A stretch of 64,000 nucleotides of DNA from Bradyrhizobium sp. CSA207 (GCF_029051685.1 NZ_JAACFT010000015.1:62001-126000); one strand, 5' to 3'; shown: positions 53,793 through 62,563, counted from the first letter of the stretch. Notes: generated by a model from the sequence alone, not told the origin. Numbers and translations are program-made.

Positions 53793-54362
53793 ATGAGGGT
53801 GACGATTGGACGGCGCACGGCCGTGGCTGCGGCGCTGGCGGCGGTGGGAGCGGCGGCATTGACTGCGGCTTTTACACCGGCCTGGGCCCATGGGCCGACC
53901 CGGCAGAAGGTGCGGGAATCCATCGAGATCAACGCAGACCCGGCCAAGGTGTGGGCCGCGATCGGCAACTTCCAGGACATGAGCTGGCTGCCGCCCGTCA
54001 CCAAGACCGAGGGCGAGAAGGGCAATGAGATCGGCGCGACGCGCCGTCTGACGCTGACCGGCGGCGCCACTGTCGACGAGGAGCTCTACAAGTTCGACGG
54101 CGCTGGGATGACCTATTCCTACCGCATCACTGCCGTTGACGTGAAGGCGCTGCCGGTGACCAACTATTCCTCGACGCTGACGGTGGCGCCGAGCGCCGAC
54201 GGCAAGGGCTCGACGCTGGAATGGGCCGGCGCGTTCTACCGCGGCTTTCCCAACAACGATCCGCCGCCGGAGCTGAGCGACGAGGCCGCCGTCAAAGCGG
54301 TGAAGGGGCTTTATCAGGCCGGGCTCGAGTCGCTGAAGAAGAAGATCGAAAGCGGAAGCTGA
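53793..54362 (+). CDS. Exported SRPBCC (MxaD-like) protein
   Basis: A 189-aa protein with a signal peptide (ALTAAFTPAWAHG). The SRPBCC/START-like fold is suggested by RESIEINADPAKVWAAIGNF, YKFDGAGMTYSYRI and the long C-terminal helix VKAVKGLYQAGLESLKK. In methylotrophs MxaD-type proteins accompany methanol dehydrogenase. It is followed 2 bp later by a beta-propeller gene, as in PQQ-alcohol dehydrogenase loci. Confidence 0.85.
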   Translation: MRVTIGRRTAVAAALAAVGAAALTAAFTPAWAHGPTRQKVRESIEINADPAKVWAAIGNFQDMSWLPPVTKTEGEKGNEIGATRRLTLTGGATVDEELYKFDGAGMTYSYRITAVDVKALPVTNYSSTLTVAPSADGKGSTLEWAGAFYRGFPNNDPPPELSDEAAVKAVKGLYQAGLESLKKKIESGS

Positions 54363-54364
54363 GC

Positions 54365-55303
54365 GTGCGGGCTCTGGTTCTGGCGGCGCTTGCCGCCAGC
54401 ATCGCGCATGCGTCCGCTGAAGAGGCCTTCGTCACCAACCAGCTCAGCGACGACCTGATGGTCGTGGACCTCGCCACCGCACGTGCGGTGGCAACCATCC
54501 CGATCGGCGGCAAGCCGGCCGGCGTAGCCGTCAGCGCGGATGGGCGCTTTGCCTATGTAACGAGCCCGGATGCCAAGGCCGTGACGGTGGTGGACGCAGC
54601 AACGCGGAAGGTCTCGGGGCGGATCGAGGTCGGCGGCGGGCCGCTCGGCATCGCGGTCGCGCCTGATGGCAAGACGGTCTACGTCGCCGACTGGTACGCC
54701 GCCGCGGTGCGCGTGATCGATGCGGCGACGCGCAGCGTCACGGCCAGCGTCGCGGTCGGTGCCTCGCCGTCGGGCCTCGCCGTGACGCCGGACGGCCGCT
54801 GGCTGCTTTCGGCAGACCGCGACGACGACAGTCTCTCAGTCGTCGATACCGCGACACGCGAGCGCAAGGCGAGCATCAAGGTCGGCACGCGTCCTTTCGG
54901 CGTCACCATCGACGCCGATGGCAAGCGCGCCTACACCGCCAATGTCGGCTCCAACGACGTCTCCGTGATCGACCTCGCGGCAGGAAGCGAGATCGGCCGC
55001 GTGCCGGTCGGGATGCGGCCCTATGCGGTGGCGCTGGCGCAAGGGCGCGGCTTCGTTACCGACCAATATGGCGGCACTGTCAGCGTGTTCGATCTGGCGA
55101 CGCTGAAGCCGGTGAAGCGTATCACCGTCGGCGACTACCCCGAAGGCATCGCCGCCACCGCCGACGGCAAGCGCATCATCGTGGCCAATTGGGAGAGCAA
55201 CACGCTTCATATCATCGATGCGACCGAGCTGAAGGTGATCGGCGAGGTCAAGACCGGCGACGGCCCGCGGGCGTTTGGGGCGTTCTTACGGCGGACGGAG
55301 TAG
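54365..55303 (+). CDS. Exported YVTN-type beta-propeller protein
   Basis: GTG 54365 gives a signal peptide (VRALVLAALAASIAHASA) and begins 2 bp after the preceding stop. The 312-aa chain holds seven blades with repeats such as VAVSADGRFAYVTSP, IAVAPDGKTVYVADW, LAVTPDGRWLLSADR and GIAATADGKRIIVANW. This pattern matches the PQQ-dependent catabolism-associated beta-propeller family. The partner dehydrogenase and cytochrome genes are not within the window. Confidence 0.87.
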   Translation: MRALVLAALAASIAHASAEEAFVTNQLSDDLMVVDLATARAVATIPIGGKPAGVAVSADGRFAYVTSPDAKAVTVVDAATRKVSGRIEVGGGPLGIAVAPDGKTVYVADWYAAAVRVIDAATRSVTASVAVGASPSGLAVTPDGRWLLSADRDDDSLSVVDTATRERKASIKVGTRPFGVTIDADGKRAYTANVGSNDVSVIDLAAGSEIGRVPVGMRPYAVALAQGRGFVTDQYGGTVSVFDLATLKPVKRITVGDYPEGIAATADGKRIIVANWESNTLHIIDATELKVIGEVKTGDGPRAFGAFLRRTE

Positions 55304-55315
55304 AGCGGAGCAATT

Positions 55316-55385
55316 GTAGCCCGCATGGAGCGAAGCGGAATGCGGGGAGACTTTCCCGGATTGCGCTTCGCTCCATCCGGGCTAC
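55316..55385. repeat. Dispersed palindromic element, family C
   Basis: GTAGCCCGCATGGAGCGAAG and its near-inverse CTTCGCTCCATCCGGGCTAC bound the unit. Its right end overlaps the stop codon of the HAD gene. It lies between two convergent genes and may end both transcripts. Confidence 0.8.
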
Positions 55386-56053
55386 CGCGCCGGCCGCAAC
55401 GCGCGCACGATCTCGTCCATGCGCTCAAACACGTGCTCAGGCCCATGCGCCCGCAGCGCCGCCGGCGCCGCATAGCCCCAGCACACCGCGCCGCAGGCAA
55501 TGCCGACGGTGCGCGATGCCTCGATGTCGCGCACCTCGTCACCGATCGCGATGACGCGTGCGGGCACGACGCCCGCACGCCGGATGACGCAACGGAATTT
55601 TGCGGGCTTGCCGAACAGTGGGGCGGCGCAGTCGAAATGCGCGAACAGCGCCGCCGCATCGCCGAGCTTCTGTCGCGCATTGGCCTCGCTGTCCGACGTC
55701 ACTAGCGCGAGCTGCACGCCGCTCTCGGCCAGCGTCCGCAGCATCGGCTCGACGCCTGCGAACAGCGAAATCTCCGCCGTTGCTTCCGCCTTCAGCCGCC
55801 GCGCATGTCGCGCGATCGCCGGCAACTTCCACAGCGGCACCTCGAGCCGGCTCAGAATCTCGCGGGTCGAGGCATGCCGCAGCGCCTCGACATCCTCATC
55901 GGCGACGCGGCGAAAGCCGAAGCGATCGGCGACGTCGTTGATGGTGCGTAGGAACCACGGAAAGCTGTCGGCCAGCGTGCCGTCGAGATCGAAGATGGCG
56001 AGGGAGTAGGGCAATGGAGAGGTATGGAAACGGACCACGATGTCAATCAACAA
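55382..56053 (-). CDS. HAD-superfamily hydrolase (phosphoglycolate phosphatase-like)
   Basis: A 223-aa protein with motif I LAIFDLDGTLADSF, motif II LALVTSDSEANAR, a Lys in FGKPAKFRCV and motif IV VIAIGDEVRDIEAS. Helical cap between motifs I and II (about 25-90). The start is uncertain (TTG 56053 or GTG 56038). Substrate unknown. The stop codon lies inside repeat C. Confidence 0.88.
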   Translation of the reverse strand: MLIDIVVRFHTSPLPYSLAIFDLDGTLADSFPWFLRTINDVADRFGFRRVADEDVEALRHASTREILSRLEVPLWKLPAIARHARRLKAEATAEISLFAGVEPMLRTLAESGVQLALVTSDSEANARQKLGDAAALFAHFDCAAPLFGKPAKFRCVIRRAGVVPARVIAIGDEVRDIEASRTVGIACGAVCWGYAAPAALRAHGPEHVFERMDEIVRALRPAR

Positions 56054-56120
56054 AATTTAAGATTGCAAACAGCCAAGATGCATGACGAGAATGTTCTGTC
56101 GGACATCGGGAGCTGAGGAA

Positions 56121-56660
56121 ATGCAGACGAACATGACGTTGGGAGACGGGATACTCTCGGTTCTCTTAGGTGTCCTGGGTTCACTTATTGCGGCGTATCT
56201 CTTTCTCTACGCCCCGAGATGGCTTTCTAGGGCCTCTATCGTGTGGGCTGAGCGATCGAAACGTGCATCGCTTGCTCGAATTCAAATCCTAAAAAGTCAG
56301 CTGGATCAAATCGACGAATTCCAGAAAAGTCCGGCGGCGTTTCTCGCCTGGAGCATCGCAAGCATAAGTCGTGCTGTTCTCTACGGATTGTTGGGTATGT
56401 TTCTCTCCATTCATAACTTTGCAGCCAAGGCGGACTATTCCCTCGATGTGCTTCTAGTCAAATTCAATCTTAGAGATCCGAACTTCGTTTGGGGAATGAG
56501 CGACGACAGAGTGATCGCTGTACTCTACAATGGAGCCATTGTGGCGTCGAATATTCTCATCGCGATGAGTGTGTATTCCTTCGTTCGCCTTGGACAATTT
56601 CGCAATCTTGACGAAAGGCGCATGGATTTCGAAGCCGAGATTGAGCGTTTGACCAAATAA
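56121..56660 (+). CDS. Lower-GC integral membrane protein, 179 aa
   Basis: ATG 56121 with GAGGAA upstream. Three hydrophobic helices are visible (LSVLLGVLGSLIAAYLFLY; AVLYGLLGMFLSI; VLYNGAIVASNILIAMSVY) with a coiled-coil-like charged stretch at about residues 45-65 and a charged C-terminus. Codon use is clearly more AT-rich than that of its neighbours. No family is recognised. A lone gene between the HAD hydrolase and uvrA suggests insertion by transfer. Confidence 0.75.
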   Translation: MQTNMTLGDGILSVLLGVLGSLIAAYLFLYAPRWLSRASIVWAERSKRASLARIQILKSQLDQIDEFQKSPAAFLAWSIASISRAVLYGLLGMFLSIHNFAAKADYSLDVLLVKFNLRDPNFVWGMSDDRVIAVLYNGAIVASNILIAMSVYSFVRLGQFRNLDERRMDFEAEIERLTK

Positions 56661-56663
56661 ATC

Positions 56664-59645
56664 CTACTCCGCCGCCTCGCTCGCCGCGCGCCTCCGCTTC
56701 GGCTTCCGCGCCTTCGCCAGCACCGGCGCAAGAAACTTCCCCGTATAGCTCCGCGGCGCTTTCGCGATGTCTTCCGGCGGGCCCCAGGCGACGATTTCGC
56801 CGCCGCCGTCGCCGCCTTCGGGGCCGAGGTCGATGACCCAGTCGGCGGTCTTGATGACTTCGAGATTATGCTCGATGACGACGACCGTGTTGCCCTGCGC
56901 CACCAGCTCGTGCAGCACCTCGAGCAGCTTCTTGACGTCGTGGAAATGAAGGCCTGTGGTCGGCTCGTCCAGGATGTAGAGCGTGCGGCCGGTGGCGCGC
57001 TTGGACAGCTCCTTTGCCAGCTTGACGCGCTGGGCTTCGCCGCCCGACAGCGTCGTCGCCTGCTGGCCGACGTGGATGTAATCGAGGCCGACGCGGTGCA
57101 GGGTCTGGAAGGTTTCGCGCACGCGCGGCACCGCCTTGAAGAACTCGGCGGCTTCCTCGACGGTCATATCGAGCACGTCGGCGATGCTCTTGCCCTTGAA
57201 CAGGACCTCCAGCGTCTCGCGGTTGTAGCGCTTGCCCTTGCAGACGTCGCAGGTGACGTAGACGTCAGGCAAAAAGTGCATCTCGATCTTGATGACGCCG
57301 TCGCCCTGGCAGGCTTCGCAGCGACCGCCCTTGACGTTGAACGAGAAGCGACCGGGCTCGTAGCCGCGCGCCTTGGATTCGGGCAGGCCGGCGAACCACT
57401 CCCGGATCGGCGTGAAGGCGCCGGTATAGGTCGCGGGATTCGACCGCGGGGTGCGGCCGATCGGTGACTGGTCGATGTCGATGATCTTGTCGATGTGCTC
57501 GAGGCCCTCGATGCGGTCGTGGGGCGCGGCGCCTTCGCTGGCGTTGTTCAGCTTGCGGGCGATGGCGCGGTAGAGCGTATCGATCAGCAGCGTCGACTTG
57601 CCGCCGCCGGAAACGCCGGTGACGCAGGTGAACAGGCCGAGCGGAATTTCGGCGGTGACGTTCTTGAGGTTATTGCCGCGCGCGTTCACCACCTTGATGG
57701 TGCGGCGATGGTTCGGCGGACGCCGTTCCGGCACCTCGACCTCGAGCTCGCCGGTGAGATACTTGCCCGTCAGCGATTTCGGGTTGCGCATGATCTCGGC
57801 GGGCGTGCCCTCGGCGATGATGTTGCCGCCATGCATGCCTGCGCCGGGGCCGATGTCGAGGACGTGGTCGGCGAGCAGGATGGCATCCTCGTCATGCTCG
57901 ACGACGATCACGGTATTGCCGAGGTCGCGCAGGCGTTTCAGCGTATCGAGCAGGCGCGCGTTGTCGCGCTGGTGCAGGCCGATCGACGGCTCGTCCAGCA
58001 CGTAGAGCACGCCGGTCAGCCCCGAGCCGATCTGCGAGGCCAGCCGGATGCGCTGGCTCTCGCCGCCGGACAGCGTGCCGGAGGAGCGGGAGAGGGTAAG
58101 ATAGTTGAGGCCGACGTCGAGCAGGAAGGTGAGGCGCTCACGGATCTCCTTGAGGATACGACCGGCGATCTCGTTTTGCTGCGTGTTCAGCGCCTCCGGC
58201 ACGGTCTCGAACCAGGCGCCGGCGCCCTTGACCGACAGCTCCGAGATGTCGCCGATATGCTTGCCGCCGATCTTGACGCAGAGCGCCTCGGGCTTCAGCC
58301 GAAAGCCCTTGCAGGCCTCGCAGGGCACGTCGTGGAAATACTTCGCCAGCTCCTCGCGCGCCCATTCGCTCTCGGTCTCGCGATAGCGGCGGTTGATGTT
58401 GGTGATGACGCCCTCGAACGGCTTCTTGGTGTCGTAGGAGCGCACCCCGTCCTCGTAGGAGAACTTGATCTCGTCCTCGCCGGAGCCGTAGAGGATCGCG
58501 TCTTTGGTCTTCTTCGCAAGATCCTTCCACTTGGTGTCGAGCGTGAACTTGTAGTGCTTGCCGAGCGCGGTCAGCGTCTGCACGTAATAGGGCGATGACG
58601 ATTTGGCCCAGGGCGCGATCGCGCCCTTGCGCAACGTCACGTCCTTGTCGGGAATGACGAGATCCTCGTCGACATGCTGCTCGACGCCGAGCCCGCCGCA
58701 GGCGGGGCAGGCGCCGTAGGGGTTGTTGAAGGAAAACAGTCGGGGCTCGATCTCCGGAATGGTGAAGCCGGAAACGGGGCAGGCGAACTTTTCCGAGAAC
58801 AGCATGCGCTCAGGACCGCTCTTGTCGTGGATCTTTGCGGTCTTCTTTTTTTCTTCCGCAGGCGCCGCCGCTCCCGGCGCGTCGGCGAATTCGACGACGG
58901 CGAGGCCCTCGGCGAGCTTCAGCGCGGTCTCAAAACTTTCGGCGAGGCGCTGGCCGATGTCGGGCCGCACCACGATGCGGTCGACGACGACGTCGATGTC
59001 GTGCGGGAATTTCTTGTCGAGCGTCGGCGCCTCCGCGAGCTCGTAGAAGGTGCCGTCGATCTTGACGCGCTGAAAGCCCTTCTTGAGCCATTCGGCGAGC
59101 TCCTTCCGGTACTCGCCCTTGCGGCCGCGCACGACCGGCGCGAGCAAATAGAGGCGCGTTCCCTCGGCCAGCGCCAGCACGCGGTCGACCATCTGCGACA
59201 CGGTCTGGCTCTCGATCGGCAGGCCGGTGGCAGGCGAATAGGGCACGCCGACGCGCGCCCACAGCAGGCGCATGTAGTCGTAGATCTCGGTAACCGTGCC
59301 GACGGTGGAGCGCGGGTTCTTCGAGGTCGTCTTCTGCTCGATCGAGATCGCCGGCGACAGGCCGTCGATCTGGTCGACGTCCGGCTTCTGCATCATCTCA
59401 AGGAACTGGCGGGCATAGGCCGAAAGCGATTCGACGTAGCGGCGCTGGCCCTCGGCATAGATGGTGTCGAAGGCGAGCGAGGATTTGCCGGAGCCGGAGA
59501 GGCCGGTGAAGACCACGAGCTTGTCGCGGGGAATCTCGACGTCGACATTCTTGAGGTTGTGCTCGCGCGCGCCACGGATCGTAATTGCGCGCAGGCTTGA
59601 GCCCGCGTTCTGCTGTTGGCGCTTCGCCTTGATCACTTCATCCAT
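56664..59645 (-). CDS. uvrA: Excinuclease ABC subunit A
   Basis: Start at 59645 (MDEVIKAKRQQQ), 993 aa. Two ABC modules: Walker A VFTGLSGSGKSSLAFD and TGVSGGGKSTLLID; two signature motifs (GTLSGGESQRIRLA, TTLSGGEAQRVKLA). Zinc CxxC sites include CPVSG/CPACG and CEACQGDG/CDVCKG. It recognises bulky DNA damage with UvrB in nucleotide-excision repair. A perfect LexA-box match lies 99 bp upstream. Confidence 0.97.
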   Translation of the reverse strand: MDEVIKAKRQQQNAGSSLRAITIRGAREHNLKNVDVEIPRDKLVVFTGLSGSGKSSLAFDTIYAEGQRRYVESLSAYARQFLEMMQKPDVDQIDGLSPAISIEQKTTSKNPRSTVGTVTEIYDYMRLLWARVGVPYSPATGLPIESQTVSQMVDRVLALAEGTRLYLLAPVVRGRKGEYRKELAEWLKKGFQRVKIDGTFYELAEAPTLDKKFPHDIDVVVDRIVVRPDIGQRLAESFETALKLAEGLAVVEFADAPGAAAPAEEKKKTAKIHDKSGPERMLFSEKFACPVSGFTIPEIEPRLFSFNNPYGACPACGGLGVEQHVDEDLVIPDKDVTLRKGAIAPWAKSSSPYYVQTLTALGKHYKFTLDTKWKDLAKKTKDAILYGSGEDEIKFSYEDGVRSYDTKKPFEGVITNINRRYRETESEWAREELAKYFHDVPCEACKGFRLKPEALCVKIGGKHIGDISELSVKGAGAWFETVPEALNTQQNEIAGRILKEIRERLTFLLDVGLNYLTLSRSSGTLSGGESQRIRLASQIGSGLTGVLYVLDEPSIGLHQRDNARLLDTLKRLRDLGNTVIVVEHDEDAILLADHVLDIGPGAGMHGGNIIAEGTPAEIMRNPKSLTGKYLTGELEVEVPERRPPNHRRTIKVVNARGNNLKNVTAEIPLGLFTCVTGVSGGGKSTLLIDTLYRAIARKLNNASEGAAPHDRIEGLEHIDKIIDIDQSPIGRTPRSNPATYTGAFTPIREWFAGLPESKARGYEPGRFSFNVKGGRCEACQGDGVIKIEMHFLPDVYVTCDVCKGKRYNRETLEVLFKGKSIADVLDMTVEEAAEFFKAVPRVRETFQTLHRVGLDYIHVGQQATTLSGGEAQRVKLAKELSKRATGRTLYILDEPTTGLHFHDVKKLLEVLHELVAQGNTVVVIEHNLEVIKTADWVIDLGPEGGDGGGEIVAWGPPEDIAKAPRSYTGKFLAPVLAKARKPKRRRAASEAAE

Positions 59646-59743
59646 CCTGGTGGTCCTCAAGGAATCCCAAAGACGCGCGATCGCGCCAACGCTGTAGGCG
59701 CGCTTCGCCCGGAACCGGGTACGGCGCCGATGGGTATGTCAGC

Positions 59744-59758
59744 GAACGTAGGAAGAAC
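59744..59758. promoter_or_regulatory. LexA (SOS) box upstream of uvrA
   Basis: GAAC-GTAGGAA-GAAC fits the alphaproteobacterial LexA direct repeat GTTC-N7-GTTC read on the other strand. It is 99 bp before the uvrA start codon. Confidence 0.8.
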
Positions 59759-59880
59759 GGCGACGGATTTCCAGTGACCTTTGCGAATCGTCAACGGATT
59801 GTTGACGCGCTGGCGGCATCTGGCAGCAGCGGCGTCCGGAACCGCGCGATGGCGCGCCGCTGCGAGGTCTCGCAAAAACA

Positions 59881-59909
59881 GAAAGGCCGGCGCACGGCCG
59901 GCCTTTCGT
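59881..59909 (-). terminator. Rho-independent terminator after the first outer-membrane protein gene
   Basis: On the minus strand AAAGGCCGGCC-GTGC-GCCGGCCTTT is followed by CTGTTTTT. It ends the downstream OMP gene, and is almost identical to the terminator at 60803. Confidence 0.8.
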
Positions 59910-59934
59910 AACTCGATGCCGTTGAAAGCGAAGC

Positions 59935-60624
59935 TCAGTACTTCGCGACCACCGGGCCCCCGAAGTGATAGTTCACGCCGACCTGCACGGTGTGGAGGTT
60001 GAGCGTGCCGGTGGGCAGGGTGCCGGAGAAGTAGGTCTCGCCGCCGAGGCTGCGATAGAGATACTCGCCCTTGACCGACCACTGCGGAGCGAAGAACGCT
60101 TCGACGCCCGCGCCGACGGTCCAGCCGGAGTGCCACTTGCTGTCCGAGGCGGTGACGCCGAGCGCGGAGAGGCTAAGCTTGTTGTCGATCCAGGCGTAGC
60201 CGCCGGTGCCGTAGAACAGGACCTGATTGACGGCGTAGCCGATGCGGCCGCGCACGGTGCCCATCGCATCGGTCTTCGAGCTCAGCGTGGTGGAGACAAC
60301 ACCGAAGCCGGGGACAGCGACGGGGCCGGTCGCCGAAGCGCTGACGTCAGCCCAGGCGCCATCAGCCTCAACACCGAACACGACGTTGCCGGTCTGCCAG
60401 TTGTAGCCGGCGGTGCCGCCGACGAAGCCGCCCTTCATCTTCGGGTCGCCCGAGCCGTTCTCCCAGGCGCCGCCACCGACGATACCGAGGTAGAAGCCGG
60501 TCCAGTTGTAGACCGAGGCTACAGCCACCGGAGCCTTGGTGTAGGGGCGAGCCGCGAGATCGGCGGCCGAAGCCGGTGCAGCGAGTGCAAGCAAACTGGC
60601 CGAAGCCAACAAAACCTTTTTCAT
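59935..60624 (-). CDS. Outer-membrane beta-barrel protein (Omp25/RopB-like), copy 1
   Basis: Start at 60624 (MKKVLLASASLLALAAPASA), a Sec signal peptide. The 229-aa chain starts ADLAARPYTKAPVAVAS, then has alternating beta-strand segments with GFYLGI, GGTAGYNWQ, GRIGYAVNQVLFYGTGGYAW, WTVGAGVEAFF and a final GPVVAKY. The C-terminal aromatic residue suits BAM recognition. An eight-stranded porin-like barrel is expected. It shares its opening motif and terminator with the next gene. Confidence 0.92.
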   Translation of the reverse strand: MKKVLLASASLLALAAPASAADLAARPYTKAPVAVASVYNWTGFYLGIVGGGAWENGSGDPKMKGGFVGGTAGYNWQTGNVVFGVEADGAWADVSASATGPVAVPGFGVVSTTLSSKTDAMGTVRGRIGYAVNQVLFYGTGGYAWIDNKLSLSALGVTASDSKWHSGWTVGAGVEAFFAPQWSVKGEYLYRSLGGETYFSGTLPTGTLNLHTVQVGVNYHFGGPVVAKY

Positions 60625-60802
60625 TTTCAACTTAATCCCAGTCCCAGTTTCTGTTGTTGCCTTCCGCGAGCGGAAAGACATCGGACGCTGTGGTCCAACT
60701 GATGTCGTGCATACATCATTGAAGCCGCAAGTTGTGTACCCGAAAAGCCACAGTATGCTGAAAGGTAGTGCTGGCTGCCCTATTCGCGCCGCCTGTGCAG
60801 CA

Positions 60803-60829
60803 AAAAGGCCGGCGCTAGGCCGGCCTTTG
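60803..60829 (-). terminator. Rho-independent terminator after the second outer-membrane protein gene
   Basis: On the minus strand AAAGGCCGGCC-TA-GCGCCGGCCTTTTT; a near-duplicate of the terminator at 59881. It lies 26 bases beyond the stop of the paralogous OMP gene. Confidence 0.82.
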
Positions 60830-60854
60830 ATCGTGAGCATTAATCAGAGGGATC

Positions 60855-61616
60855 TCAGTACTTCGCGATCACCGGACCACCCCAGCGATAGTTGACGCGG
60901 ATGAGGCCCATGTCGACGTCCTGACGGATGCGCTCGGTCTGAACGAACGCACCGCCAAACGTGAAGTCGACGTTACGATTGCCGAGGAAAATGTGATCGT
61001 ACTCGAAGCCTACAGACCAGTTCGGAGCGAAGCCGAACTCGAGGCCCGCACCGACGGTGCCGCCCCAGCGGGTTTCGCGAGTCGAGCCGAACACCGTACC
61101 GGCACCTACGAACCCTGGTGCGACGAGAAGGTCATATTTGTCGTTAACCACCGCAGCGCCGCCCTTCACGTAGAGCAACACATTGTTCCAGGCATAGCCA
61201 ACCTGGCCGGTGATCAGGCCGAAAGCATCGATTCGCGTACGATCCTGCTGAACCGCTAGAGTTGGGCTGATGTTGTCTCCGCGGAAATCAGCCCAGTTGC
61301 CTTGGCCTTCGACACCGAACACCCAATTCGCGGACTGCCAGCGGTACCCGATCTGGCCACCGACTGTGCCGCCGGTCGCGTCATGGCAGCCATCGGTGAC
61401 GAGAGCGCCGCCTGCGGGAGTCACGAAGTCCCAGCAGTTGCGGCTCGAGCCGCCGCCGCCGTTGATGCCGATGTAGAAGCCGCTCCAGTCATAGATGGCG
61501 GCCACCATCGGCGCCGGAGCCTTGGTGTAGGGACGCGCGGCGAGATCCGCCGCGCTTGCGGGAGCCGACAGGCCCAACGCCACTGCACCGATTGCACCAA
61601 TCAAAATCTTATTCAT
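60855..61616 (-). CDS. Outer-membrane beta-barrel protein (Omp25/RopB-like), copy 2
   Basis: Start at 61616 (MNKILIGAIGAVALGLSAPA), preceded by GGGGAGACTGG. The 253-aa chain again has ADLAARPYTKAPAPMVAAIY, GFYIGINGGGG, GGQIGYRWQSANWVFG, GQVGYAWNNVLLYVKGGAAV and a closing GGPVIAKY. It also has a cysteine pair (NCWDF and DGCHD) absent from copy 1. Probably a tandem duplicate. Confidence 0.92.
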   Translation of the reverse strand: MNKILIGAIGAVALGLSAPASAADLAARPYTKAPAPMVAAIYDWSGFYIGINGGGGSSRNCWDFVTPAGGALVTDGCHDATGGTVGGQIGYRWQSANWVFGVEGQGNWADFRGDNISPTLAVQQDRTRIDAFGLITGQVGYAWNNVLLYVKGGAAVVNDKYDLLVAPGFVGAGTVFGSTRETRWGGTVGAGLEFGFAPNWSVGFEYDHIFLGNRNVDFTFGGAFVQTERIRQDVDMGLIRVNYRWGGPVIAKY

Positions 61617-61646
61617 TGCCAGTCTCCCCATTTTCGTCCGCTCCAC

Positions 61647-62065
61647 GAAATCCCCGAAGCGGCTGATCAGGCGCGACGCCCATATGAATTAATTCCGAGG
61701 CAAGCGTAGCCTAATCGTGAGGCAGAGTCCGTTTCCGAAATGCAACAGTCGCGAACATTGGAAGCACCTCTAAGCTGGTGAATGTTAATTTGTTTTTCCT
61801 CATTTGCGGGAACCCAAAAAAGTTCCATCCGGGCCTTCGAATTTTTCGCTCCCTGGAGGAGTTATGGTGCGTGCATCCGTGCGTCAGGCCCTGAAGAACA
61901 AATCTGGAACAAAATTCAGATTGATGCTATATGTGGGGATAACCGGAGGGGACGCGGGCTGATCGGCCCTCGCGAAGCGTATAGGGTCCCCAACAGGGTG
62001 GCGGAGGAGCGCGGGCGCGCGGCCCGGCCTTTTGAAATCAGTGGCATTCGGAGTGGAGAGCGGCG
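61647..62065. other. Intergenic region upstream of ssb
   Basis: 420 bases with the ssb promoter area, one exact SOS box and one degenerate one. No gene is supported; frames crossing it are out of keeping with neighbours. Confidence 0.5.
61896..61910. promoter_or_regulatory. LexA (SOS) box upstream of ssb
   Basis: GAAC-AAATCTG-GAAC, an exact GAAC-N7-GAAC match, 156 bp before the ssb start codon. A one-mismatch copy (GAAC-ATTGGAA-GCAC) occurs at 61753-61767. Confidence 0.75.
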
Positions 62066-62563
62066 ATGGCGGGAAGCGTCAACAAGGTCATTCTGGTCGG
62101 AAACCTCGGCAAGGATCCGGAGATCCGGCGTACCCAGGACGGGCGGCCGATTGCGAATTTGAGCGTTGCGACCTCGGAGACCTGGCGCGACAAGGCGACC
62201 GGCGAGCGCAAGGAAAAGACCGAGTGGCACCGTGTCGTGATCTTCAATGAAGGCCTGTGCAAGGTTGCCGAACAGTACCTGAAGAAGGGCGCCAAGATTT
62301 ACGTCGAGGGCGCGCTCCAGACCCGCAAATGGACCGACCAGAGCGGTGTGGAGAAGTACTCGACCGAAGTGGTGCTTCAGGGCTTCAACTCGACCCTCAC
62401 GATGCTCGATGGCCGCAGCGGTGGCGGAGGCGGCAGCTTTGGCGATGAGCCGGGCAGCGATTTCGGCTCCTCTGGTCCCGTCAGCAGCGCTCCGCGCCGC
62501 CCGGTGGCCGCCGGCGGCGGGGGTGGCCGCAACAGCGATATGGACGACGATATCCCGTTCTGA
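62066..62563 (+). CDS. ssb: Single-stranded DNA-binding protein
   Basis: A 165-aa protein. An OB-fold of about 110 residues (NKVILVGNLGKDPEIRRT; NLSVATSETWRDKATGERK; EKTEWHRVVIFNE; YVEGALQTRKWTDQSG) is followed by a Gly/Ser-rich linker and the acidic tip MDDDIPF, which docks SSB partners. It binds single-stranded DNA in replication, repair and recombination. An upstream LexA box suggests SOS induction. It stands between the uvrA side and gyrA. Confidence 0.97.
   Translation: MAGSVNKVILVGNLGKDPEIRRTQDGRPIANLSVATSETWRDKATGERKEKTEWHRVVIFNEGLCKVAEQYLKKGAKIYVEGALQTRKWTDQSGVEKYSTEVVLQGFNSTLTMLDGRSGGGGGSFGDEPGSDFGSSGPVSSAPRRPVAAGGGGGRNSDMDDDIPF

Noticed and set aside
57495..58598. Plus-strand frame of 367 codons across uvrA
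   Set aside because: Shadow of uvrA with Leu/Ala/Asp/Val bias and no signal or domain.
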